Positions 1-5,886 of a DNA stretch of 8,107 nt are shown piece by piece. The notes under the pieces are model-generated. The model worked only from the letters and a program-made list of their open reading frames with translations, was not told the origin of the DNA and ran no database searches. Position 1 is the stretch's first letter. Each line of letters starts with the position of its first letter. The stretch is from Opitutaceae bacterium (GTDB lineage: Bacteria; Verrucomicrobiota; Verrucomicrobiia; Opitutales; Opitutaceae), in NCBI GenBank assembly GCA_031282705.1, contig JAITDF010000472.1:1-8107 (forward strand), written 5' to 3'. Position numbers and translations under genes: made by a program.

Positions 1-143
1 CGCAAGGCCGCTGGTGGCAACGCCTTCGCGCCGCCTACCGCCGCGTCGCCCAATGGCTGCGTTCTACTGCGCCGCAGTTGCCATTCCCTCTCCCGCCAAC
101 ACCAGCGCTCCTCCAAGGGTTTAACTCCAACTGCGGAATTTAG
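1..143 (+). CDS. C-terminal end of an unidentified protein, cut by the left window edge
   Basis: Reading from base 3 gives 46 codons before a TAG at 141-143. The visible tail begins QGRWWQRLRAAYRRVAQWLR, continues through a Pro/Leu-rich stretch (PFPLPPTPALL) and ends GFNSNCGI. The N-terminal part looks like an amphipathic Trp/Arg helix, and most codons end in G or C, as in the other genes here. The start and most of the protein lie outside the window. The family is not recognised. A basic, Trp-rich tail would suit a transposase, but no catalytic motif is visible, so that is only a guess. A competing frame (stop at 121-123) is also open and less protein-like. It is the only convincing plus-strand coding segment, so it converges on the large minus-strand gene that ends at 379. 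Confidence 0.45.
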   Translation, partial: QGRWWQRLRAAYRRVAQWLRSTAPQLPFPLPPTPALLQGFNSNCGI

Positions 144-154
144 GATAACGTTTT

Positions 155-187
155 CCGTGGGTTCCTCGCTTCGCTCGTCACCCACGG
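155..187. repeat. Inverted repeat CCGTGGGT / ACCCACGG
   Basis: An 8-bp perfect inverted repeat (155-162 with 180-187) encloses a 17-base loop containing the CGCTTCGCTCG motif. The right arm and loop recur at 258-280 as part of a longer direct repeat, without the matching left arm. It may be a dispersed intergenic repeat or an RNA hairpin. No T-tract follows on either strand. Confidence 0.55.
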
Positions 188-307
188 CTAAATGCTGACG
201 CCCCTCCGGGGCGAAATCCGCCGACACCGGCGCCTGCCGCCCCCTTCGAGGCTGAAACGCTGCGCTCGTCACCCACGGCCAAGGGCTGCGTCCCTCCGGG
301 GCTGAAA
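167..307 (+). repeat. Two diverged 50-bp direct repeats with a partial third copy
   Basis: Copy A (167-216) and copy B (258-307) share CGCTCGTCACCCACGGC in the left half and CCCTCCGGGG followed by GAAA on the right, with a few substitutions and small indels between. A shorter relative ending CTTCGAGGCTGAAA sits immediately before copy B at 244-257. The unit ends in the small palindrome CCCCTCCGGGG. It lies wholly in non-coding DNA. It is probably part of a repeat family dispersed in this genome, though no further copy occurs in the window. Confidence 0.5.
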
Positions 308-378
308 AGGTCAATCGCTGGCTCCGCTTCGCGGCGGCACGATGGGGAATCCATTCCGAATGGCGGGGAACGGGGTTT

Positions 379-3300
379 TCAGGGCCTCCATCCGGCCGGG
401 TCGGGTTGCAGGCGTTTTGTGATGGCTTCGGCGACTTGATCGGGGAGGGGTTTCCAGCCGGCGGGGCGCAGGTCGGGCGCCTCGGCGTCGGAGAGGGGGC
501 GGATGGCAAAGAGTTCGTGGCGGAGGAGCCAGAGCAGGATGTGCTCCATGTTGTAGGCGGCGTTTTCGGCGCCGCCGGGGAAGATGGTTTTCCACGCGGC
601 GTCGAAGGCGTCGCGGTCGCCGCGCAGGAAGGCGGTCACGCCGGCGCGCGCGCCGGTCGCGGCGTCGCCGCCGAAGAGGATGATGCGTTCGCCGGTGGTG
701 AGCCGGGCGGCGCGCGAGAAGAGCCAGAGGTATTCGATGGGGAAGGTGTTTCCGGCGGCGAAGGCGCGGAGCGCCGCGAGCGCCCGCGGGGTGCCGAGCG
801 CGCGCCAGGTGGACAGCAGGCCGGGCATCATTTTTACCCAGAATACGTTTTGCGGGTCGGCGCGCGCGATGGCGGCCTGCATTTCCTCGATCTCGGCGAG
901 GCGGCCGAGGGCGAGCGCGGGGTAGAGGCGCGGGTGGTAGCGCGCGAAGCCCAGGGCGTTTTCGCGGGCGAGCACCGCGGTCATGGCGGGTTCGTCGAGG
1001 TCGAGCATGGCGGGGAGCAGGCGGTAGGCGCCGGCGGCGATGTTGTTTTGCGGGCGGTCCATCAGGTCGATGGCCTGGTCGTGGAGGCGGGCGAGCGCGC
1101 CGGGGGCGTTGGCTTCGAGGTAGTTTTTCAGGGCGTGGAGCAGGTAGTCGTCGCCGGGCGTTTCCCAGAAGGCGCGTTCGGCGGATTGGGCGCGGTCGAG
1201 CGGCGCGGGGGGCGGCGCGGGGGGCGGGCGGGTTTGCCAGGCGTGGATGCGCACGGGCGGGGGGAGCGCGGCGGGGGGGAGCCGCGAGGCGAGCAGGGCG
1301 CGGAGGGCGTCGAGGTCGGGCAGGCGGCGGAAGTTGGGCGCGTTGCCGGGGTTGGAGAGCGCGGCGAGGAGGTGGCGGTCGTTGAGCGGGCCGCCTTCGT
1401 CGTGCGAGCGGCGGAGGAGCCGGGAGAGCGCGCCGGCGTCGGCGGTGCTGGCGGCGAGTCCCCAGAGCGCCCAGGCGGATTGTCCGCGCAGGAGCCAGCC
1501 GCGTATCGCCATGTAGCCGCAGCGCGGCGGGCTGTAAACGGCGCCGGGGGGCAGGGCGATGCCGAACACCGGCCCGGGCGCGAAGAGCATCGGCGCGCCC
1601 GCGGCTTCGATGCGCTGGAGGCGGTCGGGGTTGTCGATCGCGGGCAGCGCGGCGTCCCAGCTGCCTTGTTGAAAAAACACGGCCAGCTCGGGGAGCGCCT
1701 TGGTCGCGGTCGCCCTGAAGTTCGCGGCGAGCAGGGGCGTGGGAAAGCAGGCGGCCAGGAAATCGTGGCGGGCGGCGAGTTGCACGCCGGTGTTTTCCCA
1801 GCCGAAGTTGAGCAGGTCGCGCGCGGTCACGGACGCGGCGGGGGCGAGCGGGCCCGCGCCTTCGCGGTAGGCGAGGGCGATGAGGTGCGCGAGCGAGGGG
1901 AAGCCGGACAGGGCGGCGTCGGGATAGGCGGCGGTGTCGCGTTCGGACTCGATGCGCGCGTCGGCGACCGCGGCGGCCAGCACGGGGTCGCCGGCGGTGG
2001 CGGCGGCGGCGGACGCGGCGGGCGTGGTGGCGGCGGCGGGCGCGGCGGATGCGACGGGTGCGCCGGGAGCAATGGGCGCGGCGGGGACGATGGATGCGGC
2101 GGGTGCGGCGGGTGCGGCGGGTGCGGTGGATGCGGTGGTAGTGGTGATGGATGCGGCGGCAGCGGCGGCGGATGCGCCAGCGGCGGCACCGGCGGATGTG
2201 GATGCGCCAGCGGTGGCGGGCGCGGCGGGCGCGGCAGACGCGGCAGGCGCGGCAGGCGCGGTTTTTGTGAGGTCTGCTTTTTTGACACGGTCGCCGAGCG
2301 TGCGCAGCCAGTCGCGGCGGGCGGCTTGCATCCAGCGGGCGATGATGGGTTCGTGCGGGCGGCTGGCCATCCCGGCGACGAGCGGCGCGTAGTCGTGCTC
2401 GGATTGCAGCTCGAAATGGGAGACGAGCGGGAGGCAGGCGATCATGTTGCGCGCGCTGCCTTCCGCGACCGCGCCGGCGGCGAGCAGCGCGGCCGCCCAG
2501 GCGGGCGCGTCGTGGCGCGCGGCTTCCAGGTAAAACTCGCGCGGCGCGCGGGGCGTGAGCACGAAATGCCACCAGTCGCGGGCTTGGGCGGCGGCGGTGG
2601 CGGCATCGGTGGCGGCGGTGGCGGTGGCGACGGCGGTAGTGGCGGCGGTGGCACTGGTTGCATCGGTGGCACTGGTTGCGCCAGTGGCGCCGGGCGCGCT
2701 GACACCGGGCGCGCCAGCACCGGGCGCGCCGGCCTCGCGCCACTCATCCATCGCCTGCGCCTGCCGCCTCGCGAGCCAGAGGACCACCGCCCAGCGCCGC
2801 CGGGACGCCGCGAGCGCGCCGGCGTCGGCGGGGGCGCCGTCCGCCGCCGCCGCCGTGCGCGCGGCGGATGCGGCGTGTTCGACGAGCGCGAGCCAGGCCG
2901 CGCCGCGCGCCGCGAGCGTCGAGTCCAGCGTGAGCATGGAGGCCTGGCCGGGCACGGCGCAGGCGAGGAGCCGGCCGGCCATGCGCGCGGCGGCGGCGGT
3001 GTCCTGGAGGTCGTTGACGGCGGATTCTTCGGCGATCATGGCACGCACGGTCGTCATGCGCGAGATGCCCATTTGTCCGAGCCCGTCCCAGAATGCCGTG
3101 TCGAGCGTTTGCGCGGCGGGCTCCGGCGCGCCCGCCGGTCCGGCGGCACCGGCGGCATCGCCAGCGGCGGCGGCGGCACCGGCGGCGGCGGCATTCGCAG
3201 CGCCGTTGCCGGCGGCGAAACCCGTCCAGTGGTGCGCGAGCAGTTGCGCGGCGGTTTTGCGGTAAAACCCGGCGCCGTCCGTGAGCGCCGGGGCCGCGTA

Positions 3301-3594
3301 GAAAAGCGGGATTTCCCGCCACGGCGCGCCTTGGGCGTCGAGCCAGCGCAGCATCCACACGCACGAGCCGTTTTCATCGCAGCGCACTTCGTAACGCACT
3401 TCCGCGATGCCCGCGCCCGCAAGGTTTTCGCGCCACGCCAGCACGCGCGCCAGCTCGACCGCAAACACGCGCTGCACCGGGTCGTGGTAGTTGACCTCCG
3501 GCGCATACGACTGGGCGCGCGCAACCGCCGCCTCCGCAAGAAACGGCGCGGACGCAAGAACCAGACGAGTGAGAACATGGACGGCGATGCGCAT
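379..3594 (-). CDS. Large Ala-rich, probably exported protein with three low-complexity tracts; function unknown
   Basis: The 1071-residue protein reads from an ATG at 3592-3594 to a TGA at 379-381. This start is chosen because residues 1-29 form a plausible Sec signal: basic MRIAVHVLTR, then hydrophobic LVLASAPFLA, then AVARA with likely cleavage before Gln28. An in-frame GTG at 3687 would add 31 residues and begin inside the mobile element, so it is less likely. No clear Shine-Dalgarno precedes the ATG. Globular parts are rich in Trp, Leu and Ala helices, for example residues 30-120 and 540-1071, and may form alpha-helical repeats, but no domain or active-site motif was recognised. Three Ala-rich tracts interrupt it: about 126-161, 288-336 (Ala/Thr) and 446-535 (Ala/Pro/Thr). 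They look like expanded GCN codon runs and linkers. It follows the zinc-ribbon/TPR gene on the same strand but is separated by 433 bp and a MITE-like insertion, so it is probably transcribed separately. Secretion or periplasmic location is inferred. Confidence 0.8.
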   Translation of the reverse strand: MRIAVHVLTRLVLASAPFLAEAAVARAQSYAPEVNYHDPVQRVFAVELARVLAWRENLAGAGIAEVRYEVRCDENGSCVWMLRWLDAQGAPWREIPLFYAAPALTDGAGFYRKTAAQLLAHHWTGFAAGNGAANAAAAGAAAAAGDAAGAAGPAGAPEPAAQTLDTAFWDGLGQMGISRMTTVRAMIAEESAVNDLQDTAAAARMAGRLLACAVPGQASMLTLDSTLAARGAAWLALVEHAASAARTAAAADGAPADAGALAASRRRWAVVLWLARRQAQAMDEWREAGAPGAGAPGVSAPGATGATSATDATSATAATTAVATATAATDAATAAAQARDWWHFVLTPRAPREFYLEAARHDAPAWAAALLAAGAVAEGSARNMIACLPLVSHFELQSEHDYAPLVAGMASRPHEPIIARWMQAARRDWLRTLGDRVKKADLTKTAPAAPAASAAPAAPATAGASTSAGAAAGASAAAAAASITTTTASTAPAAPAAPAASIVPAAPIAPGAPVASAAPAAATTPAASAAAATAGDPVLAAAVADARIESERDTAAYPDAALSGFPSLAHLIALAYREGAGPLAPAASVTARDLLNFGWENTGVQLAARHDFLAACFPTPLLAANFRATATKALPELAVFFQQGSWDAALPAIDNPDRLQRIEAAGAPMLFAPGPVFGIALPPGAVYSPPRCGYMAIRGWLLRGQSAWALWGLAASTADAGALSRLLRRSHDEGGPLNDRHLLAALSNPGNAPNFRRLPDLDALRALLASRLPPAALPPPVRIHAWQTRPPPAPPPAPLDRAQSAERAFWETPGDDYLLHALKNYLEANAPGALARLHDQAIDLMDRPQNNIAAGAYRLLPAMLDLDEPAMTAVLARENALGFARYHPRLYPALALGRLAEIEEMQAAIARADPQNVFWVKMMPGLLSTWRALGTPRALAALRAFAAGNTFPIEYLWLFSRAARLTTGERIILFGGDAATGARAGVTAFLRGDRDAFDAAWKTIFPGGAENAAYNMEHILLWLLRHELFAIRPLSDAEAPDLRPAGWKPLPDQVAEAITKRLQPDPAGWRP
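1990..2260 (-). repeat. In-frame GCN codon-repeat tract (Ala/Pro/Ser/Thr linker)
   Basis: About 270 bp inside the large exported-protein gene consist of degenerate triplet and 9-bp repeats (GCGGGTGCG-type units clearest at 2098-2133). On the coding strand this gives about 90 residues of Ala-Pro-Ala-Ala, Ala-Ser and Thr-Thr runs. The run ends just before a DPVLAAAV segment. Because the unit is a multiple of three, copy-number change would keep the reading frame. Such tracts are prone to slippage and to assembly error. Confidence 0.75.
2587..2733 (-). repeat. In-frame Ala/Thr codon-repeat tract
   Basis: About 147 bp of degenerate GGCGGTGGC-type triplets encode roughly 49 residues, first APGAGAPG-like, then a TSATDATSATAATT-like run, ending at the globular RDWWHF segment. 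It has the same character as the tract at 1990-2260. It probably acts as a flexible or extended linker between helical parts of the large protein. Confidence 0.7.
3112..3220 (-). repeat. In-frame Ala/Gly codon-repeat tract
   Basis: About 36 codons near the N-terminus of the large exported protein encode an Ala/Gly/Pro-rich run, including AAAAGAAAAAGDAAGAAG and ending GAPEPAAQ. The DNA is mostly GGCGGC-type triplets. It is the shortest of the three low-complexity tracts. It separates the first globular segment, which follows the signal peptide, from a helix-rich segment. Confidence 0.6.
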
Positions 3595-3653
3595 GGGAGC
3601 CGCGATGTATTGCGCATCCCGGCGTCCGCCACAAGCCCGCAGCATCGCCCCGT

Positions 3654-3663
3654 GTCCATTACC
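3654..3663 (+). repeat. Left flanking direct repeat (putative target-site duplication)
   Basis: GTCCATTACC abuts the left terminal inverted repeat of the MITE-like element and recurs exactly at 3829-3838 abutting the right terminal inverted repeat. A perfect 10-bp match at both outer edges is what transposition into this site would leave. Confidence 0.75.
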
Positions 3664-3828
3664 GGGTGCAACAGGAAGTGATCTCACCCCCGGAGTCCCC
3701 CTCTTTCCTCTTTATCTTTATCTTTCTCCCTGCTCGTTCCTGACGAAAGAGGAAAGAGGAAAGAGGGGGGACATCACTTTGGGCTGCACTCGCCTTTTGA
3801 GGCGGTGGCAACACTTCCGGTTGCACCC
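3664..3828. mobile_element. 165-bp MITE-like element with terminal inverted repeats and internal hairpin
   Basis: The left end GGGTGCAACAGGAAGTG (3664-3680) is matched by the reverse complement of the right end (3812-3828), which reads GGGTGCAACCGGAAGTG, 16 of 17 identical. A perfect 10-bp direct repeat, GTCCATTACC, flanks it (3654-3663 and 3829-3838). Inside, GTCCCCC-TCTTTCCTCTTT (3695-3713) pairs with 3753-3772, which carries one extra C, making a 19-bp stem around a 39-base loop. A smaller stem (3785-3795 with 3801-3811) and a matching AAGTGAT/ATCACTT pair (3676-3682, 3773-3779) add to the fold. No transposase is encoded. It is therefore best read as a non-autonomous insertion mobilised by a transposase elsewhere. 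It lies 60-70 bp upstream of the large gene's start codon and could affect its promoter. It could alternatively be a cis-regulatory hairpin, but the flanking duplication argues for insertion. Confidence 0.75.
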
Positions 3829-3838
3829 GTCCATTACC
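3829..3838 (+). repeat. Right flanking direct repeat (putative target-site duplication)
   Basis: This is a second exact copy of GTCCATTACC, abutting the right terminal inverted repeat of the 165-bp element. See the matching left copy at 3654-3663. Confidence 0.75.
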
Positions 3839-4002
3839 GTCCCGACGGCTTCCACGGCGCAATCCTCGCCGCCGGCGCACACCACCGCTTCAACCCGCCC
3901 GCCAGACCCGGCTGCAACGCCGCCGCCGAAAGCTCCCAGGCCGCCATCGAAAACGGGTTCTTCGGCCTCGGATGTTTCCTTCCGTTCAAAATGAGTTTTT
4001 AG
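3829..4002 (+). pseudogene. Possible plus-strand coding remnant right of the MITE-like element
   Basis: The frame VHYRPDGFHGAILAAGAHHR continues without a stop to FLPFKMSF and a TAG at 4000-4002. About four fifths of its codons end in G or C, second positions are the least GC-rich, and first positions are intermediate, which is the pattern expected of real coding sequence in this genome. The minus-strand frame over the same bases shows it less well. The only in-frame starter is a GTG at 3805 inside the mobile element, so a complete gene is unlikely. It could be the 3' remnant of a lost gene, a short orphan ORF using the element's GTG, or chance in GC-rich DNA. No family was recognised. Confidence 0.25.
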
Positions 4003-4027
4003 AGATTCCCGTAAATTCCTCAAAAAA

Positions 4028-4636
4028 CTAAAAAGCAAGCGGAGCCGGACATTCGACGCCGAGGATTTGGAAAAGGGCGGCGGCGTCCGCCGGGGAGAGG
4101 TTGTTGGACAGGGCGGCGGACATCTCCCCGCGCCAGTCCGGCGAAATCCGCAAACAGCGGCGCGCGTGGAAATCGTGCTTTATATATGCCTTCAAATAAT
4201 TGAACGCGCCCCGGTTTTCCAACATCAACGCGGCGTCCGCGTATTCAATCGCCTTCTTGATGTCCGCCAGCGGCGCGAGAAACGCCTTCTTGCCCCGCAA
4301 CAAACAAACCGCCGCGTAAAAGTATGCCTCGGGATTGTCAAAATCGGCCTCGATGGCGGCCTCGAATTTCTCCAGCGCCTTGTCATGCAATTTTAATTTC
4401 AAATAACAGCCGGCCTGCGTGAAATTGACAAGGTTTCCCATCTCGCCGCCGGACGCCGCCGCGGGATCCTTGTCCAGGGCGCGCGACAATCGCATCGCGT
4501 CCTGCGCGGTGGCGGCGTAGATGCTGTTGAAGCTCGTGACCACAACAGCGTTTCCGCAATATTTGCAAAAGTGCTCCGAGGGCGCGAGCGCGCCGCCGCA
4601 ACCGGAGCAGCGTAAATCAACAACTTTGACGGCCAT
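4028..4636 (-). CDS. Zinc-ribbon protein with TPR-like helical repeats
   Basis: The protein has 202 residues (ATG at 4634-4636, TAG at 4028-4030). An AGGA about 10 bases before the ATG supports this start. Residues 10-27 form a zinc ribbon, with C10-SGC13 and C24-KYC27 as likely ligands. A variable link follows, then from about 70 to 165 helical pairs with TPR character: GCYLKLKLHDKALEKFEAAI, then NPEAYFYAAVCLLRGKK, then ADAALMLENRGAFNYLKAY. There is no signal peptide or membrane segment, so it should be cytoplasmic. It starts 20 bp after the four-helix membrane protein gene and almost certainly shares its transcript. The C..C-x10-C..C ribbon echoes the two ribbons on the SPFH protein upstream, suggesting that these proteins work together at the membrane, perhaps with this one as an adaptor. 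That role is inferred; the catalytic residues of any enzyme are absent. Confidence 0.85.
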   Translation of the reverse strand: MAVKVVDLRCSGCGGALAPSEHFCKYCGNAVVVTSFNSIYAATAQDAMRLSRALDKDPAAASGGEMGNLVNFTQAGCYLKLKLHDKALEKFEAAIEADFDNPEAYFYAAVCLLRGKKAFLAPLADIKKAIEYADAALMLENRGAFNYLKAYIKHDFHARRCLRISPDWRGEMSAALSNNLSPADAAALFQILGVECPAPLAF

Positions 4637-4656
4637 GATGAAAAAATCCTGCCTGT

Positions 4657-5331
4657 TTATCGGGACATGCGAATCAGCGAGTCGCGGCGGCGTATCAGCG
4701 CAAGGGTTTCGCCAAGCACCGGCTCCGGCTTCGCGGCGGGATCGGACGCGGGCAGCCCCGCCAGCTCGTCGATCTTCGAGAGGATGCGCCGCTCGACGTC
4801 ACCGGCCTGCGGGACGCCTGTCACCTGCGCGTTGCGGATTGCATCATAAACCTGCTCCACCTGTTTCCGCCTGTCCGCGTCGGTGATTTGCCGCATGATT
4901 TCCTCCAGCCGCTCCGAGCAATCGCGTATGAAATACAGATGGCGCGCGTCCCGCCGGTCGGAGGCGATGGAGTGTCCCTCCGCCTTCATCAGGAAGGTGC
5001 AGGTGGTCAGAAACAAGCCCGCGGTGATGGCGAAAATCACCACCGGCACCGCGGTGGAGCCGGGGTTGACCGCCGTGAGCACGATGCCCAGGAGCAAGGT
5101 GAGGGAGAAGCCTGAAAATGCGACTCCGATTTTTGGATAACCATGAATATTGCCCCCTCTGCCCTTCGGGATGGCGCAGGCCGACACCCACAGCAATAAA
5201 TACGCGACATGAACCGCCGCGTAGCAAATCCAGCGCGACCGGCTGTGAATCTCCACGACGGTGAAATAACACGCATTGAAAACGGCAAGGAATATAAACG
5301 CAATGACAATGGACAGGATGTTGTTTTTCAT
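4657..5331 (-). CDS. Four-helix membrane protein of the YdjH-like type, partner of SPFH proteins
   Basis: The protein has 224 residues (ATG at 5329-5331). Four hydrophobic segments lie at about 5-25, 33-53, 70-90 and 94-115. A charged cytosolic helical tail (about 120-224) follows, with the pattern HLYFIRDCSERLEEIM, then KQVEQVYDAIRNAQV, then DVERRILSKIDEL. From memory, small integral membrane proteins with this layout and tail pattern are encoded beside YdjI-like SPFH proteins in many bacteria (YdjH in Bacillus subtilis), where they help bring SPFH scaffolds to the membrane. This is recognition of layout, not an alignment. The start codon is preceded by AGGA only two bases away, a poor spacing, so initiation may be weak or rely on another signal. 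The last unit of the palindrome array ends only 23 bp upstream. The zinc-ribbon/TPR gene follows after 20 bp. Confidence 0.8.
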   Translation of the reverse strand: MKNNILSIVIAFIFLAVFNACYFTVVEIHSRSRWICYAAVHVAYLLLWVSACAIPKGRGGNIHGYPKIGVAFSGFSLTLLLGIVLTAVNPGSTAVPVVIFAITAGLFLTTCTFLMKAEGHSIASDRRDARHLYFIRDCSERLEEIMRQITDADRRKQVEQVYDAIRNAQVTGVPQAGDVERRILSKIDELAGLPASDPAAKPEPVLGETLALIRRRDSLIRMSR

Positions 5332-5354
5332 GATCCTAAAACAGTGATTGTTTC

Positions 5355-5438
5355 AACCGCGGATAAACACGGATGGGCACGGATAAAAACTTCCAAAACG
5401 ATGGTTTGAATCTGTGTCTGCCGGTGTTCATCTGCGGT
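5355..5438. repeat. Palindromic unit 1 (AACCGCGGAT type)
   Basis: The left arm starts AACCGCGGATAAACACGGAT and the right arm, read in reverse complement, starts AACCGCAGATGAACACCGG. The two arms form an imperfect hairpin of about 30 bp. The centre carries a 28-bp segment (5390-5417) identical to one in unit 3. Ends are AACC and GGTT, followed by a T-rich linker. Confidence 0.75.
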
Positions 5439-5459
5439 TAAGTTTTTGGTTTGTTTTTT

Positions 5460-5560
5460 AACCACCAATTGCCGCTAATTGCCGGAGCACTAATTTTCAC
5501 TAATGATTTTATTAGCGGTTCGGCAATTAGTGGCTTTTCCATCAGTGAAGATTAGCGGTT
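5460..5560. repeat. Palindromic unit 2 (AACCGCTAAT type)
   Basis: The left end starts AACCACCAATTGCCGCTAAT. The right end, read in reverse complement, starts AACCGCTAATCTTCACTGAT. An inner pair, CCGCTAATTGCCG (5472-5484) and CGGCAATTAGTGG (5521-5533), matches at 12 of 13 positions, so this unit has a nested hairpin. It contains several TCACTAAT-like segments. The sequence differs from units 1 and 3 except at the ends. Confidence 0.7.
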
Positions 5561-5582
5561 AATTTAATGGTTCTTTTTATTT

Positions 5583-5666
5583 AACCACAGATGAACACAG
5601 ATGGACACAGATAAAGGCTTCCAAAACGATGGTTTGAATCTGTGTTTATCTGCGTTCATCTGTGGT
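5583..5666. repeat. Palindromic unit 3 (AACCACAGAT type)
   Basis: The left arm AACCACAGATGAACACAGAT is matched by the right arm, whose reverse complement starts AACCACAGATGAACGCAGAT. This makes the best-preserved hairpin of the array. The central 28 bp at 5618-5645 are identical to 5390-5417 in unit 1, so the two units are close relatives. Confidence 0.8.
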
Positions 5667-5690
5667 TAGGTTTTTGATTGGTTTTATTTA

Positions 5691-5762
5691 AACCGCGAAA
5701 AACGCGAAATGGCGTGAAAAAGAAGGGATCGCTTTCGCGTGTTTTGGCATTTTTAGCGGTTC
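5691..5762. repeat. Palindromic unit 4 (AACCGCGAAAAACGCGAAA type)
   Basis: The left arm AACCGCGAAAAACGCGAAAT pairs imperfectly with the right arm, whose reverse complement begins AACCGCTAAAAATGCCAAAA and goes on to CACGCGAAA. It is the shortest unit. It shares only the AACCGC/GCGGTT ends and the flanking linker with the others. Confidence 0.65.
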
Positions 5763-5783
5763 AAAATAATGGTTCTGTTTTTT

Positions 5784-5886
5784 AACCGCGAAGGGCGCAA
5801 AGGATGCGAAGGATGAAAGTTCCTGGGGTTGTTGTTTTTCCAGTTTCATTTTTCCGTTCTTCGCGTCCTTCTCGTCCTTCGCGGTT
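5784..5886. repeat. Palindromic unit 5 (AACCGCGAAGG type)
   Basis: The left arm AACCGCGAAGGGCGCAAAGG is matched by the right arm, whose reverse complement begins AACCGCGAAGGACGAGAAGG. An AT-rich centre separates them. It is followed by the linker TTATTGGTTCTTTTTATTG. It belongs to the same structural class as the other units, with a distinct arm sequence. Confidence 0.7.

Larger units (their letters stand above)
144..378. other. Non-coding spacer between convergent genes, rich in short repeats
   Basis: This 235-bp stretch lies between the stop of the plus-strand partial gene and the stop of the minus-strand large gene. It has no plausible ORF. It holds a hairpin (155-187), a diverged 50-bp direct repeat (167-216 and 258-307), a small CCGC-TTC-GCGG hairpin (324-334) and a 13-bp palindrome CCATTCCGAATGG (351-363). 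None of the hairpins is followed by a clear T-tract, so a factor-independent terminator cannot be called for either gene. Confidence 0.6.
3595..4027. other. 433-bp spacer holding a MITE-like element and a possible coding remnant
   Basis: This stretch lies between the start of the large exported-protein gene and the stop of the zinc-ribbon/TPR gene. From the left it holds about 59 bp of leader (3595-3653), a flanking duplication (3654-3663), the 165-bp inverted-repeat element (3664-3828), the second duplication (3829-3838), then about 190 bp with a plus-strand open frame ending at 4002. The promoter of the large gene should lie here. A weak TTGTGG-N16-CAATAC match (minus strand, 3634 to 3607) is too close to the start codon to be trusted. 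Confidence 0.6.

Noticed and set aside
311..2743. Minus-strand open frame of 810 codons, extremely Arg/Pro/His-rich
   Set aside because: Composition is implausible for a real protein, and it overlaps the large gene on the same strand in another frame. It stays open only because stop codons are rare in this GC-rich DNA.
3607..3634. Sigma-70-like promoter TTGTGG-N16-CAATAC before the large gene (minus strand)
   Set aside because: Both hexamers are weak, and the predicted start of transcription would fall within a few bases of the start codon.
406..3681. Plus-strand open frame of 1091 codons, Gly/Arg/Glu-rich, opposite the large gene
   Set aside because: It is the antisense shadow of a GC-rich gene. 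Its Gly-Gly-Cys-Gly runs are just the complement of the Ala codon tracts, and the minus frame alone gives a signal peptide and balanced globular segments.
3595..3687. N-terminal extension of the large gene from a GTG at 3687
   Set aside because: It would start inside the MITE-like element and place about 31 unrelated residues before a good signal peptide at the ATG of 3594.
3695..3772. Factor-independent terminator for the zinc-ribbon/TPR operon
   Set aside because: The stem is strong, but the loop is 39 bases and no U-tract follows on the minus-strand transcript. The stem is better explained as part of the mobile element.
5355..5886. CRISPR array
   Set aside because: The repeated units are palindromes with different arm sequences and lengths. 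There is no constant short repeat with unique spacers, and no cas gene is nearby.
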